A DNA stretch of 64,000 bases, from positions 2,542,001 to 2,606,000 of the forward strand of contig NZ_PJNE01000001.1 in NCBI RefSeq assembly GCF_002846495.1. Reading direction: 5' to 3'. The first letter of the stretch is position 1; each line of letters starts with the position of its first letter. This document shows, piece by piece, positions 26,290 to 36,349 of the stretch. Both the position numbers and the translations under genes were made by a program. This stretch comes from Phycicoccus duodecadis. Lineage in GTDB: Bacteria > Actinomycetota > Actinomycetes > Actinomycetales > Dermatophilaceae. The notes beneath the pieces were generated by a model. It was not told the DNA's origin. It did not search any database and saw only the letters and a list, made by a program, of their open reading frames with translations.

Positions 26290-28089
26290 CTAGGCGACGC
26301 TCTCGCGGTTCCGCCGTCCGGGGGCGCCCTGGTCGGACCCCGGGACCTCGGCCTGCGGACGCGGCGCGGCGTCCCTGCCCTCGACCATCCCGTCGACACT
26401 CGACGAGGGCACCTCGACCGACCAGACGCGTTGCAACAGAGGGTGATCGTGGTCGTGGTCGACGACGACGCCGGTGACCCAGGTGAGCTCCATCCCGTCG
26501 GGCACGACCCGGCAGAGCGCGATGTTGTTGTCGAACCATGGGCCCTCGGTGACGGTCCAGGGGTAGCGCGGGTCGGGCACGCGGCGCGAGCGCGAGGCCA
26601 GGAACCGCATCGGGCGCACGAGCGAGCGGGTGAGCATCGAGACCGCTACCCGCACCCCCCGCGGCATGGGGTTGCGGATGGGTGAGCACACGGCCTGCAC
26701 GATGCGCGACGCCGCCCCGTGCCGCGTGGCGCCGGTGACCTCGGCGAAGTAGGAGTTGTGCACGTCGCCCGAGAGGAAGGTGACCGTCTGCGGTGGGCGG
26801 CCGCGATGGCCTCGGGCGAGGTCCATGACCATCTCGAAGACCTCGTCGAAGCCGGTGCTGAAGGCCGCCCAGTGCTCGAGATCGATGGTGCGCCGCAGGT
26901 GCTCGGCCACGCGCCCGGCGCGGCGCCCGTAGGCGCCCTGGGCCACCGCCTCGTCGATGGCCTCGAAGTCGTGCAGGCCCGGCGGGAGCAGGAAGGGCAG
27001 CGAGGTGCCGACGAACACGTGCTGGTGCCCGCCGCGCAGGGTGTCGTCGAGCCATCGGGTCTCGGCGCGGTCGAGCATCGAGCGGTGGTCGGGCTGCAGG
27101 TCGCGCGCGGCGCGGGAGTCGAGGACCACGAGCAGCGAGTCGCCGAGCGCGCGGGTGTGGCTCCAACGGTAGGACTCGGGCTGGGCGTCCGCGCGGGCTG
27201 CGAGCCGGTCGAGCGCGTCGGTCAGGTCGAGCTCGTCACCGGCGCCGCTCGCCGCGTGGGCCAGCACGTGCCGGTAGACCTCCTCCTGGGCGAGCTCGGC
27301 GGGCGAGAGGTTGCCCAGGTGCTGGTGCACCCAGTACGCGGCCAGCCCCGAGACGATGCGTTCCTGCCACCACGTCGTGGTCCGGATGTCCCGGCGCCAC
27401 GACCACGACGTGTTCCAGTCGTCACGGATGTCGTGGTCGTCGAAGATCATGGCCGAGGGGATGGTCGACAGCGCCCAGCGGATGACGGGGTCGCCCCAGG
27501 TCAGCCGGTAGAGCTCGTCGTACTCGGGGTAGTCCTTGATCTCCTCGTACGGCGGCTCGTCCAGGCTGCGGCGGCTGCGCATGAAGTCCTCGAGCTCGCC
27601 GTGCGGGGTGGTGTCGGCGTACACCTGGTCGCCGAGCAGCAGCAGGAGGTCGGGCCAGCCGGCCGCGGGGTCGTCACGCAGCGTGACGGCCAGGCTGCGC
27701 AGGGCGTCGACGCCGTGCAGCGCCGTCCCGGCGTCGTCCTGGCTGCCCAGCGTGCGGCATGAGCCGAAGGCGAAGTAGGGCAGCCGCTGGGGGTCGAGGG
27801 TGCGGATGCGGCTGGCGGCGGCGCCCGGGAGGGGCCACACCGGGACGCCGTCGACGGACACCGTGTAGGGCTCGTCGGTGCCAGGGGTCAGTCCGTCACA
27901 GATGACGAGGGCGTAGTGCGAGCCGTGCACCCCGAAGGTCGGGACGCTCCAGGTGCGACCGTCCCGCTCGACCTGCACCCGGGCGGCCTCCGCCGTACGC
28001 ACCCACACCGTGGCCGAGGTCTCGTCGACCCAGCGCAGCAGCGGGCCGAGGACCAGCGGCCCGGCGGCGTCGGCGGGGGACGGGCTCAT
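26290..28089 (-). CDS. PhoD-like alkaline phosphatase family protein
   Basis: 599 residues of the PhoD-like metallophosphatase family. An N-terminal Ig-like domain (about 10-105; LLRWVDETSATVWVRTAEAARVQVE) precedes the catalytic domain. Metal-site motifs are FGSCR, LLLGDQVYAD, IFDDHDIRDDWN and FLSGDVHNSYFAEV. There is no signal peptide, unlike classical secreted PhoD, so a cytoplasmic or non-classical role with unknown phosphoester substrate is likely. The start lies 6 nt after CAGGAT. The region 28090-28249 to the next gene contains only promoters. Confidence 0.82.
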   Translation of the reverse strand: MSPSPADAAGPLVLGPLLRWVDETSATVWVRTAEAARVQVERDGRTWSVPTFGVHGSHYALVICDGLTPGTDEPYTVSVDGVPVWPLPGAAASRIRTLDPQRLPYFAFGSCRTLGSQDDAGTALHGVDALRSLAVTLRDDPAAGWPDLLLLLGDQVYADTTPHGELEDFMRSRRSLDEPPYEEIKDYPEYDELYRLTWGDPVIRWALSTIPSAMIFDDHDIRDDWNTSWSWRRDIRTTTWWQERIVSGLAAYWVHQHLGNLSPAELAQEEVYRHVLAHAASGAGDELDLTDALDRLAARADAQPESYRWSHTRALGDSLLVVLDSRAARDLQPDHRSMLDRAETRWLDDTLRGGHQHVFVGTSLPFLLPPGLHDFEAIDEAVAQGAYGRRAGRVAEHLRRTIDLEHWAAFSTGFDEVFEMVMDLARGHRGRPPQTVTFLSGDVHNSYFAEVTGATRHGAASRIVQAVCSPIRNPMPRGVRVAVSMLTRSLVRPMRFLASRSRRVPDPRYPWTVTEGPWFDNNIALCRVVPDGMELTWVTGVVVDHDHDHPLLQRVWSVEVPSSSVDGMVEGRDAAPRPQAEVPGSDQGAPGRRNRESVA

Positions 28090-28249
28090 CCCCCCATCCT
28101 GCCCGCGGCACCTGTCCGGCGGCTGTGGGGGAACACCCCGGTCCGACCCCGGGGGTCGGGCGCTTCCGGTGGTGGGCCGGGTCCGGCTAGGCTGCCGACC
28201 TTGGCGACGGCCTGAGGGAGGTCGGTCGACGGGGCGAGGGGTGGGGCTC

Positions 28250-29587
28250 ATGCGGCGTTCAGCGTTGTTCATCGACTTCGACAACTTCTTCAGCGGACTG
28301 CTCGGCGCCGACCCGGCGGCCGCGATCGCCGCGGTGGAGAACCCGGGGACCTGGCTTCGTGGGCTGGAGCAAGGTCCTGCCGGCGAGGCGCTGCGGCGGT
28401 GGCTGGTGCTGCGGTGCTACCTCAACCCAGCGGGCTCGGTCGCCGACCCCCGCGACCCCGGGCGACGGCTCTACTTCTCGACCTTCCGGCCGTTCTTCAC
28501 CCAGGCCGGGGTGGAGGTCGTCGACTGCCCGAGCCTCACCAAGTCCGCGAAGAACGGCGCCGACATCCGCATCGTCGTCGACGTCATGACCACACTGCAG
28601 ACCGCGACCGGCTTCGACGAGCTCGTCATCGCCTCCAGCGACGCCGACTTCACGCCGCTGCTCCAGGTCGTCCGAGCGCATGACCGCCGCATCGCCATCA
28701 TCGCGACGTCCACCACCGCCCGCGCCTACGAGGCCCTGGCCCACGAGGTGCTCGACGAGGCGGCCGTGTTCGGACTGGCGGCCGGACGCGCGGAGGACGG
28801 CCCGCGGTCGACCACGGGCTTCGGCACCGTCGATGGTGACGAGGCCGTCGCTCCCATCGCAGCCGACGCCCCGCGGCTGGACGAGGCGCGCTCCGCCCCG
28901 CTCGCCGCCGCGCCTCCGGATGGCACGGAGGACGAGCCCCTCAACGACCCTCGTGCGAGATTCGAGGAGCTCGTCCGGGCGCAGTACCAGGACGCGGACG
29001 CCGCTCTGAACCTCGCGACGCTGTCCACCGGCCTGGTCGCGGAACTCGGCCCCGTGGCCACCGGGACGCACTGGTTCGGCAGCGGAGGCTTCGTAGCCGC
29101 GTTGCGCAGGCTGTCGCTGCCCGGAGCCCAGTTCTCACAGCACCACGTCTGGGACGAACGCCGTCACGAGACGCCGCCGATCGCGCCGCGGTCGACGCCG
29201 GACCTGCCGGCCACGGTCTCGCGCGTGGCGGCGGTGTCGAGCCTGCCCCGCATCCCCAGTTCGTCGTGGCCTGTCGTCTACGGCACCCTCGAGGCCTACT
29301 GCGTGACGCATGACTTCGACTTCAGCGAGGCGACCAAGTGGGCCCGCGACCAGGCCGTTGCCGAGGGCGTCGAGATCTCCCGCCAGGCATTCAGCTACGC
29401 GGTGCGCGCCTGCCGCAACGCCGGGACACCCCTGACCGACCAGCCCGGTCCGGACGCGGAGACGATCGGTCGGGCCCTCCTGGCGAGCGTCCTGCAGCAG
29501 TGCGAGCTGGCCGGGCTCGACCTCGCGGACGACGAGCGGGCCGAACTCTCGGGGTGGCTGCACGTGGTGGGCAGCCCCGAGGACTGA
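28250..29587 (+). CDS. NYN-domain protein, larger paralogue
   Basis: 445 residues. The N-terminal NYN domain (1-180) carries acidic motifs FIDFDNF (D9, D11), KSAKNGADIRIVVDVM and ASSDADFTPLL, consistent with a PIN-like nuclease fold. The middle (185-245) is Ala/Pro-rich. The C-terminal 200 residues contain two regions (about 245-310 and 340-435) that could be winged-helix/LOTUS-like modules, but I cannot assign them firmly. ATG 28250 has GAGGGGTGGGG upstream; a GTG 9 nt earlier is possible. It ends before the second two-hairpin element and converges on groEL. Confidence 0.8.
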   Translation: MRRSALFIDFDNFFSGLLGADPAAAIAAVENPGTWLRGLEQGPAGEALRRWLVLRCYLNPAGSVADPRDPGRRLYFSTFRPFFTQAGVEVVDCPSLTKSAKNGADIRIVVDVMTTLQTATGFDELVIASSDADFTPLLQVVRAHDRRIAIIATSTTARAYEALAHEVLDEAAVFGLAAGRAEDGPRSTTGFGTVDGDEAVAPIAADAPRLDEARSAPLAAAPPDGTEDEPLNDPRARFEELVRAQYQDADAALNLATLSTGLVAELGPVATGTHWFGSGGFVAALRRLSLPGAQFSQHHVWDERRHETPPIAPRSTPDLPATVSRVAAVSSLPRIPSSSWPVVYGTLEAYCVTHDFDFSEATKWARDQAVAEGVEISRQAFSYAVRACRNAGTPLTDQPGPDAETIGRALLASVLQQCELAGLDLADDERAELSGWLHVVGSPED

Positions 29588-29631
29588 GATCGCCGGCATC
29601 CGGCGGCTCGAGACCCCGGCTCCTCCGCGAG

Positions 29632-29687
29632 ACCCCGGCTCCGAGCCGGGGTGAGGCCGGCTTTTCGGGGTGACCCCGAAAAGCCGG
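29632..29687. repeat. two-hairpin palindromic element, copy 2
   Basis: First stem ACCCCGGCT / AGCCGGGGT (29632-29640 / 29644-29652). Second stem of 14 bp (29657-29670 / 29674-29687) with a TGA loop, sharing its core CTTTTCGGGG-TGA-CCCCGAAAAG with the copy at 5890-5912. A partial extra GAGACCCCGGCTC lies at 29610-29622. Located between convergent genes, it may serve as their terminator. Confidence 0.7.
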
Positions 29688-29784
29688 GACAGGTGAGGTG
29701 GGGCGAGGACGCTCTGGACGGAGGACGCCGACGGGCGCCCCTCCGGCTGGAGGAGCGCCCGTCGGTGCGTGACGTGGGGTGGGC

Positions 29785-31485
<1,701 letters not shown>

Positions 31486-31529
31486 TCACGTCGCCGGGGC
31501 GCCCCGACCCTCACCGGGCCGGTCGAAAA

Positions 31530-31556
31530 CTGTCACTCTCACGGGGAGAGTGCTAA
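31530..31556 (-). promoter_or_regulatory. CIRCE element 1 (HrcA operator)
   Basis: Read on the minus strand: TTAGCACTC-N9-GAGTGACAG. The left half matches the CIRCE consensus perfectly; the right half keeps GAGTG. It lies about 120 bp upstream of groEL and downstream of the predicted -10. Confidence 0.85.
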
Positions 31557-31560
31557 CGCC

Positions 31561-31590
31561 ATTATTGGCACTCTCGGGGTGAGAGTGCAA
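31561..31590 (-). promoter_or_regulatory. groEL promoter, -35 TTGCAC and -10 AATAAT
   Basis: TTGCAC (31585-31590) and AATAAT (31561-31566) on the minus strand with an 18-nt spacer. The -35 lies inside CIRCE 2, and CIRCE 1 covers the region just downstream of the start site, so HrcA could block both initiation and escape. Confidence 0.65.
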
Positions 31591-31591
31591 A
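31565..31591 (-). promoter_or_regulatory. CIRCE element 2 (HrcA operator)
   Basis: TTGGCACTC-N9-GAGTGCAAA as written on the plus strand, one mismatch per half-site to the CIRCE consensus, 8 bp from the edge of CIRCE 1. Confidence 0.85.
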
Positions 31592-31637
31592 CGGTCGCCC
31601 CGCGCAGAGGGCGGCCCGGAGGCCGCCTCCCTGCGCC

Positions 31638-32102
31638 TCAGACCTCGGGGGTCACGCCCTGGACGGCCACCCGCAGGGACGCGTCGGCCTCCGAGGTGAC
31701 CGGGTCGCCGAGGTCGGCGACGAACACCGCGACGGCCTCCCGGGCCGGGTTGCCGTCCAGCTCGTGCAGTACCGCCCGCCAGGCGGCGAGGTTGGGGTGG
31801 CCCATCGCGGTGCAGGCCTCGGCCGGTTCGAGGGAGGCGACGGCCGCCTCGAGGTCCGTGCGCGAGAGCGGCAGGCTCGCCGTCGACCCGTCATGGCCGA
31901 GGATGGTCGCGAGCACGACCGCCGGCAGCTGGTGCCGGCCGCCGGGCGCGTTCACGTGCGGGAGGACCCACTCGGGCGAGGACGACGCGGGCGACAGGGC
32001 CACCGCGTAGGCCTCCGGTGCCTGCCAGCCGTCGATCTGCGCGGCGAGGTGGGTGCGGATGGCCGCGAGGCCCTCCGGGGTGCTCCAGTCGAGATCGCTC
32101 AT
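31638..32102 (-). CDS. conserved hypothetical protein
   Basis: 154 residues with no recognised domain. It is soluble-looking, with few Cys, and an N-terminal helix (STPEGLAAIRTHLAAQIDGW) followed by alternating strands and helices. Coding support: GC-rich third positions, an ordinary amino-acid composition, and a start lying 6 nt after GACGAT as in other leaderless-looking genes here. It is divergent from the phosphate transporter gene. Function unknown. Confidence 0.65.
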   Translation of the reverse strand: MSDLDWSTPEGLAAIRTHLAAQIDGWQAPEAYAVALSPASSSPEWVLPHVNAPGGRHQLPAVVLATILGHDGSTASLPLSRTDLEAAVASLEPAEACTAMGHPNLAAWRAVLHELDGNPAREAVAVFVADLGDPVTSEADASLRVAVQGVTPEV

Positions 32103-32235
32103 CCCGCCATCGTCGCAGCCCGCCCCATCCCACCGGCACCGTGAGCACCGGCCGCCCCGCCCCCAAGATGAACAGCGCGTGAACGGGACCTCTGACCTTG
32201 GTGAACCGGGCGTGACCACCCCACACTGTTCCCTC

Positions 32236-33483
32236 GTGGACGCACCTACCGTCATCCTCGCGCTGGTCATCGTGACCGCCCTCGCCTTCGACTTCACGAA
32301 CGGCTTCCACGACACCGCCAACGCGATGGCCGCCTCGATCTCGACCGGGGCGCTCGCCCCCAAGGTCGCGGTCGGGCTCTCGGCCGTGCTCAACCTCGTC
32401 GGGGCCTTCCTCTCGGTCGAGGTGGCGCTCACGGTGTCGAACGCCGTCATCAAGCTCCAGGACAAGTCCGGAGCCCCGCGGCCCGAGCTGCTCAGCGACG
32501 GCGGGGAGGCGCTGCTCCTCATCGTGCTGGCCGGCCTCGTCGGCGGCATCGTCTGGAACCTCCTGACCTGGCTGCTCGGCCTGCCCTCGAGCTCGTCGCA
32601 CGCGCTGCTCGGCGGCCTCACCGGCGCCGGCGCTGCCGGCCTCGGCCTGGCCGGCGTCAAGTGGACCGGCGACGGCACCAAGCTGGACGGCGTCGTGGGC
32701 AAGATCCTGCTGCCGTCGCTCCTGTCGCCCGTGGTGGCCATGGCGGTCGCCTTCGTCGGCTGCTGGCTGGTGCACCGCATCACGAACTCGGTGATGGACC
32801 GCCTCGAGGAGCGCTACTTCCGCTGGGGGCAGATCGGCAGCGCCTCGCTGGTCTCGATCGCCCACGGCACCAACGACGCCCAGAAGACGATGGGCGTGAT
32901 GACCCTCGCCCTCATCGCGAGCGGCCACTGGGACCGCACCGACGCCGTCCCCGTCTGGGTCAAGATCAGCGCCGCGCTGGCCATCGCCGCCGGCACCTAC
33001 ATCGGCGGATGGCGCATCATCCGCACGCTCGGCAAGGGCCTGGTCGACATCACGCCGCGCCAGGGGCTCTCGAGCGACGGGGCGACCGCGGCCGTGCTGC
33101 TCGCCTCGAGCCATCTCGGCTTCGCGCTCTCGACGACCCACGTCGCCACCGGCTCGGTGCTGGGTGGCGGCCTCGGCCGCGGGACCCACGTGCGCTGGGG
33201 CACCGCCGGCCGCATGGTCGTGGCGTGGGCCATGACCTTCCCGATCGCCGCCGGCATGGGCGCGCTGATGTGGTGGATCGGCCACACCCTGGGCGGCGTC
33301 CCCGGCGCGCTCCTGGTGTTCGTCATCCTCTGCGCCGCCTCCTTCTGGATGTACCGCCGCTCGCGGGTCGGGCACGTCGGCGCCCACAACGTCACCGACG
33401 ACTGGGACCGCTCCGACCGACCCGACCGGCCCAAGGACGGCACCCCGCCGACCGCCGCCCCCACCCGCACCCCCACCCACTGA
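32236..33483 (+). CDS. pit: inorganic phosphate transporter, PiT family
   Basis: 415 residues with 10-11 TM helices. The duplicated PiT signature is seen as FDFTNGFHDTANAMA near residue 18 and SIAHGTNDAQKTMGVM near 205. It imports phosphate (as metal-phosphate or with H+/Na+) at low affinity. The GTG at 32236 gives the expected N-terminus directly before TM1. The gene heads an operon with a small membrane protein and a tandem DUF3349 protein, the same order as Rv0545c (pitA), Rv0544c and Rv0543c of Mycobacterium tuberculosis. The C-terminus is a hydrophilic tail rich in Asp, Arg, Pro and Thr. Confidence 0.93.
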   Translation: MDAPTVILALVIVTALAFDFTNGFHDTANAMAASISTGALAPKVAVGLSAVLNLVGAFLSVEVALTVSNAVIKLQDKSGAPRPELLSDGGEALLLIVLAGLVGGIVWNLLTWLLGLPSSSSHALLGGLTGAGAAGLGLAGVKWTGDGTKLDGVVGKILLPSLLSPVVAMAVAFVGCWLVHRITNSVMDRLEERYFRWGQIGSASLVSIAHGTNDAQKTMGVMTLALIASGHWDRTDAVPVWVKISAALAIAAGTYIGGWRIIRTLGKGLVDITPRQGLSSDGATAAVLLASSHLGFALSTTHVATGSVLGGGLGRGTHVRWGTAGRMVVAWAMTFPIAAGMGALMWWIGHTLGGVPGALLVFVILCAASFWMYRRSRVGHVGAHNVTDDWDRSDRPDRPKDGTPPTAAPTRTPTH

Positions 33484-33496
33484 CCAGGAGAACCCC

Positions 33497-33805
33497 GTGC
33501 GCAGCCTCGAACTCGCCCTGCAGGGCGCCGGCAAGGTCCTCCTCGCCAGTCTCGTCTTCGGCGCCGGCCTCCCCGTCGTCTACGCGCTCGCCATGCGCGC
33601 CCTCACCCTGGGCTCGACGAGCACCATCGGGGCCGACGGGTCGGTGCGCCGGCACCAGAGCGCGCTGGGGCGGCTGGTGGCAGGGGTCCTGGTGCTGCTG
33701 GTGCTCGGCGCCATCGTGCTCGGCCTCATGCTGATCGTCGCCTCGGGGTTCGGCAAGGCCGTCAGCTTCGAGCACGTCATCCCGACCATCGTCGACAAGA
33801 AGTGA
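33497..33805 (+). CDS. small two-TM protein of the pit operon (Rv0544c-like)
   Basis: 102 residues. TM1 lies at about 12-34 (GKVLLASLVFGAGLPVVYALAM), a basic loop follows, and TM2 lies at about 58-82 (RLVAGVLVLLVLGAIVLGLMLIVAS). The function is unknown. Its position directly after a PiT transporter in distant actinobacteria suggests an accessory subunit or regulator of phosphate uptake. GTG 33497 has CAGGAG 5-7 nt upstream. The stop lies 8 bp before the DUF3349 start. Confidence 0.75.
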   Translation: MRSLELALQGAGKVLLASLVFGAGLPVVYALAMRALTLGSTSTIGADGSVRRHQSALGRLVAGVLVLLVLGAIVLGLMLIVASGFGKAVSFEHVIPTIVDKK

Positions 33806-33813
33806 GGCCCCCG

Positions 33814-34404
33814 ATGCCCCAGCTGTCCCACGAGGTGATCGCCTGGATCCGCACCGGCTTCCCCGGGGGGGTCGGCGACAAGGAGGCCGCCGCGCTCGGC
33901 GCCGTGCTGCAGGAGCGGCTCGGCACCGACGCCGCCCACGACGTCCTGCGCCGCCTCGCCGCCGAGGGCCTGCTGTCGCAGCGGGCGGTGCGAGCACTGG
34001 TCCCGGAGGAGGAGCAGATCCGCCAGGTGTCGGCCAAGCTCGTGCTCGGCGGCTGGCCGCTGGGCGGGATGGACGAGGGCGAGGACGAGGCACCGCCGCG
34101 CGAGGGCAGCCCGCTGGCCCGCATCGTCAACTGGCTGCGCGAGGGCTACCCCGGTGGCGTCCCCGAGCACGACTACGTGCCGTTGCTGGCGCTGCTCGAG
34201 CGGCGCCTGACCCGCTCCGAGGTCAAGAAGGTGGCCAAGGCCCTGCGCCGCGCCGACGTCAGCCCGGCGGGCCCGAGCGACATCGCGGCGGCCATCCAGT
34301 CGTACACCAACACGGCCCCGAGCGAGCAGGACCTGCGACGGGTGCGCGCCCAGCTCGCGAAGAAGGGCTGGCCGGTCGAGTTCCCCGACCCCGACCTGCC
34401 CTGA
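33814..34404 (+). CDS. tandem DUF3349 protein of the pit operon (Rv0543c-like)
   Basis: 196 residues made of two DUF3349 repeats: VIAWIRTGFPGGVGDKEAAALGAVLQE (about 5-95) and IVNWLREGYPGGVPEHDYVPLLALLER (about 105-190). Each is followed by a helical half ending in (K)GWP. The mycobacterial homologue has a single copy of about 100 residues, so this is a duplication. Each unit looks like a small helical-bundle domain. Function unknown, but conserved with pit. A GTG at 33802 overlapping the previous stop is an alternative start. Confidence 0.8.
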   Translation: MPQLSHEVIAWIRTGFPGGVGDKEAAALGAVLQERLGTDAAHDVLRRLAAEGLLSQRAVRALVPEEEQIRQVSAKLVLGGWPLGGMDEGEDEAPPREGSPLARIVNWLREGYPGGVPEHDYVPLLALLERRLTRSEVKKVAKALRRADVSPAGPSDIAAAIQSYTNTAPSEQDLRRVRAQLAKKGWPVEFPDPDLP

Positions 34405-34439
34405 CGCGCGCGGGGGCGCACGGAGTGGGCGGGCACAGG

Positions 34440-34473
34440 GACGCCCGTCCGGCTTCCCTCACGGACGGGCGTC
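34440..34473. terminator. hairpin between convergent DUF3349 and DUF3263 genes
   Basis: Perfect 12-bp stem (34440-34451 / 34462-34473) with a 10-nt loop, placed between the two stops. Confidence 0.7.
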
Positions 34474-34497
34474 GCTGGCTGGGGGGATGCGGCGCGC

Positions 34498-34788
34498 TCA
34501 GGGCTCCAGGCCGAGACGGCGGGCCGAGCGGGCGCGCTGGCGGCTGGCGCGCAGCCGGCGCAGCCGCTTGACCAGCATCGGGTCGTGGGCCAGCGCGACC
34601 GGGCTGTCGATGAGCGCGTTCAGCACCTGGTAGTACCGCGTGGAGCTCATGTCGAAGAGCTCCTTGATGGCGGTCTCCTTGGAGCCGGCGTACTTCCACC
34701 ACTGGCGCTCGAAGGCCAGGACCTCGCGGTCGCGCTCGGAGAGCTCCGGGGCGCTGACGGCGGTGCTGGCGTGATCGACGACGCTCAC
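34498..34788 (-). CDS. DUF3263 family protein
   Basis: 96 residues. The core LSERDREVLAFERQWWKYAGSKETAIKELFDMSSTRYYQVLNALIDSPVAL is the DUF3263 signature of actinobacteria. It contains an HTH-like segment (SKETAIKELFDMSSTRYYQVLNAL), followed by an Arg-rich tail. It may be a small DNA-binding protein; the family has no established role. Start GTG 34788. A -35/-10 pair and an 8-bp palindrome lie 55-75 bp upstream (34845-34864). Confidence 0.85.
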   Translation of the reverse strand: MSVVDHASTAVSAPELSERDREVLAFERQWWKYAGSKETAIKELFDMSSTRYYQVLNALIDSPVALAHDPMLVKRLRRLRASRQRARSARRLGLEP

Positions 34789-34844
34789 GGTGTGTTCTCG
34801 ACCCTTCGGTTCGCTGCGGCTGGCTCGCGCTCACCATACCCGGC

Positions 34845-34864
34845 GAATGACACGCCTGTCATTC
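34845..34864 (-). promoter_or_regulatory. promoter/operator of DUF3263 gene
   Basis: Palindrome GAATGACA-cgcc-TGTCATTC (34845-34852 / 34857-34864). On the minus strand its ATGACA acts as a -35 matched by TATGGT 18 nt downstream. A repressor bound here would cover the -35. Confidence 0.5.
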
Positions 34865-34942
34865 CTCTCGGCGCGCCTGCCGCGTGTCGGCTGGACAGAT
34901 CGCTCCGAAGCCGACTCACGAGTCACACCCGTCCCAACGGCC

Positions 34943-36337
34943 TCACCGAGCGATCAGCCCGGCCGGGTCCTCGTCCATGGTGTCGAGGATGGTGCGGATG
35001 TCGTCCTCGGTCGTGGCCGGGTTGACGATGGCGAACCGCGCGAGCGTCTCGCCCTGGTGGGTCGTCGGGACGACGAACGCGAGCTCGTCGGCCAGCATCG
35101 CGTCCGACCACGCCTGGTACTGCGCCGGGGTCCAGCCGAGCCGGCGGAAGACCACCACCGACAGGTCGCGCTCGCGCACCAGCTCCAGGTGGGGGCGCCG
35201 CCCGATCTCCTCCTCCGCGAACCGGGCCACCTCCAGGGTGCGCTCGACCGCCGCGGTGTAGGCGTCGGTGCCGTTGACCACCAGCGAGAACCAGAACGGC
35301 AAGCCGCGGGCCCGCCGGGTGAGCCCCACCGAGTAGTCGGTGGGGTTCCAGTCAGGCGCCTCGTTGAGGACGTCGAGGTACCCGGCGCGTTGGGTGTGCG
35401 CGGCGCGGGCCAGCCCCGGCTCGCGATAGAGCAGCGCGCAGCAGTCGAAGGGCGCGAAGAGCCACTTGTGGGGGTCGACGATGAAGGAGTCGCAGTGCTC
35501 GACCCCCGCGAACAGCTCGCGCACCGAGGGTGCGGCGAGGCCTGCCCCGCCGTACGCGCCGTCGACGTGGAACCAGACGCCGAGGTCGCGGCACACCTCG
35601 GCCACCGACGCCAGGTCGTCGACGATGCCGAAGTTCGTCGTGCCGGCGGTGGCCACGACCGCGAAGAACGTCTCGGGCCCCTGGGCCTCGAGCAGCGCGC
35701 GCAGGGCCGGCCCGGTGAGCCGCCCGAGGTCGTCGGCCGGCACCCCCACGAGCTCGGCGTCCATCACCTCGCAGGCCGACGCGATCGAGCTGTGGGCGCC
35801 CCCGGTGGCCGCCACCCGCCAGGGCCGCACGCCCTCGGGGGCGCGGTGACGGGCGGTGGCCCGGGCCGCGACCAGCGCCGAGAGGTTGCCGATGGTGCCG
35901 CCCGGCACGAACGCCCCGCCCGCCTGCTCGGGCATCCCGACCAGGTCGGCCACCCAGCGCAGGGCCTGGTTCTCGGCCCACACCGCGCCCGAGCCCTCGA
36001 GCCAGGACCCCGCGTAGATGGACGACGCACCGACCACGAGGTCGAACATCACGGCGGCGTCGGACGGCGCGCACGGGATGAAGGACAGGAAGCGCGGGTG
36101 GTCGGTGGAGAGGCACGCCGGGGCCAGCTCGTCGGCGAAGAGCCGCATCGCCTCGGCACCGCCCACCCCGGCGGCCGTGATGGTGCGGCCGAGGGTGGCG
36201 TCGAGGTCCTCCTGGGTGCGCGGCCGGTCGAGCGGTGGCTCCATCCGGATGCGTTCCTCGGCGTACTCGGTGACGGCGTCGAGCAGCGCCGTGAGCTCCT
36301 CGTGCGCGTTGCGCTGGTACGGGGTCGTGGGGTGCAC
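34943..36337 (-). CDS. PLP-dependent group II decarboxylase
   Basis: 464-residue decarboxylase of the aromatic-L-amino-acid/glutamate/tyrosine decarboxylase superfamily. The PLP lysine is in FIVDPHKWLFAPFD near residue 290, the PLP-phosphate region is FVPGGTIGNLSALVAAR, and the cofactor Asp is in FHVDGAYGG. It would release CO2 from an amino acid to give an amine; the amino acid cannot be read from sequence (aromatic amino acid, aspartate and glutamate are all possible). GTG 36337 has TAGACT 6 nt upstream, and the TAG of that hexamer is the stop codon of the HAD gene 9 bp upstream. Confidence 0.87.
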   Translation of the reverse strand: MHPTTPYQRNAHEELTALLDAVTEYAEERIRMEPPLDRPRTQEDLDATLGRTITAAGVGGAEAMRLFADELAPACLSTDHPRFLSFIPCAPSDAAVMFDLVVGASSIYAGSWLEGSGAVWAENQALRWVADLVGMPEQAGGAFVPGGTIGNLSALVAARATARHRAPEGVRPWRVAATGGAHSSIASACEVMDAELVGVPADDLGRLTGPALRALLEAQGPETFFAVVATAGTTNFGIVDDLASVAEVCRDLGVWFHVDGAYGGAGLAAPSVRELFAGVEHCDSFIVDPHKWLFAPFDCCALLYREPGLARAAHTQRAGYLDVLNEAPDWNPTDYSVGLTRRARGLPFWFSLVVNGTDAYTAAVERTLEVARFAEEEIGRRPHLELVRERDLSVVVFRRLGWTPAQYQAWSDAMLADELAFVVPTTHQGETLARFAIVNPATTEDDIRTILDTMDEDPAGLIAR

Positions 36338-36343
36338 GCCCGG

Positions 36344-36349
36344 AGTCTA
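36344..36349 (-). promoter_or_regulatory. predicted -10 (TAGACT) overlapping the HAD stop codon
   Basis: TAnnnT hexamer with a 6-nt spacer to the GTG at 36337. Its TAG (36347-36349) is also the stop of the upstream HAD gene. Confidence 0.5.
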
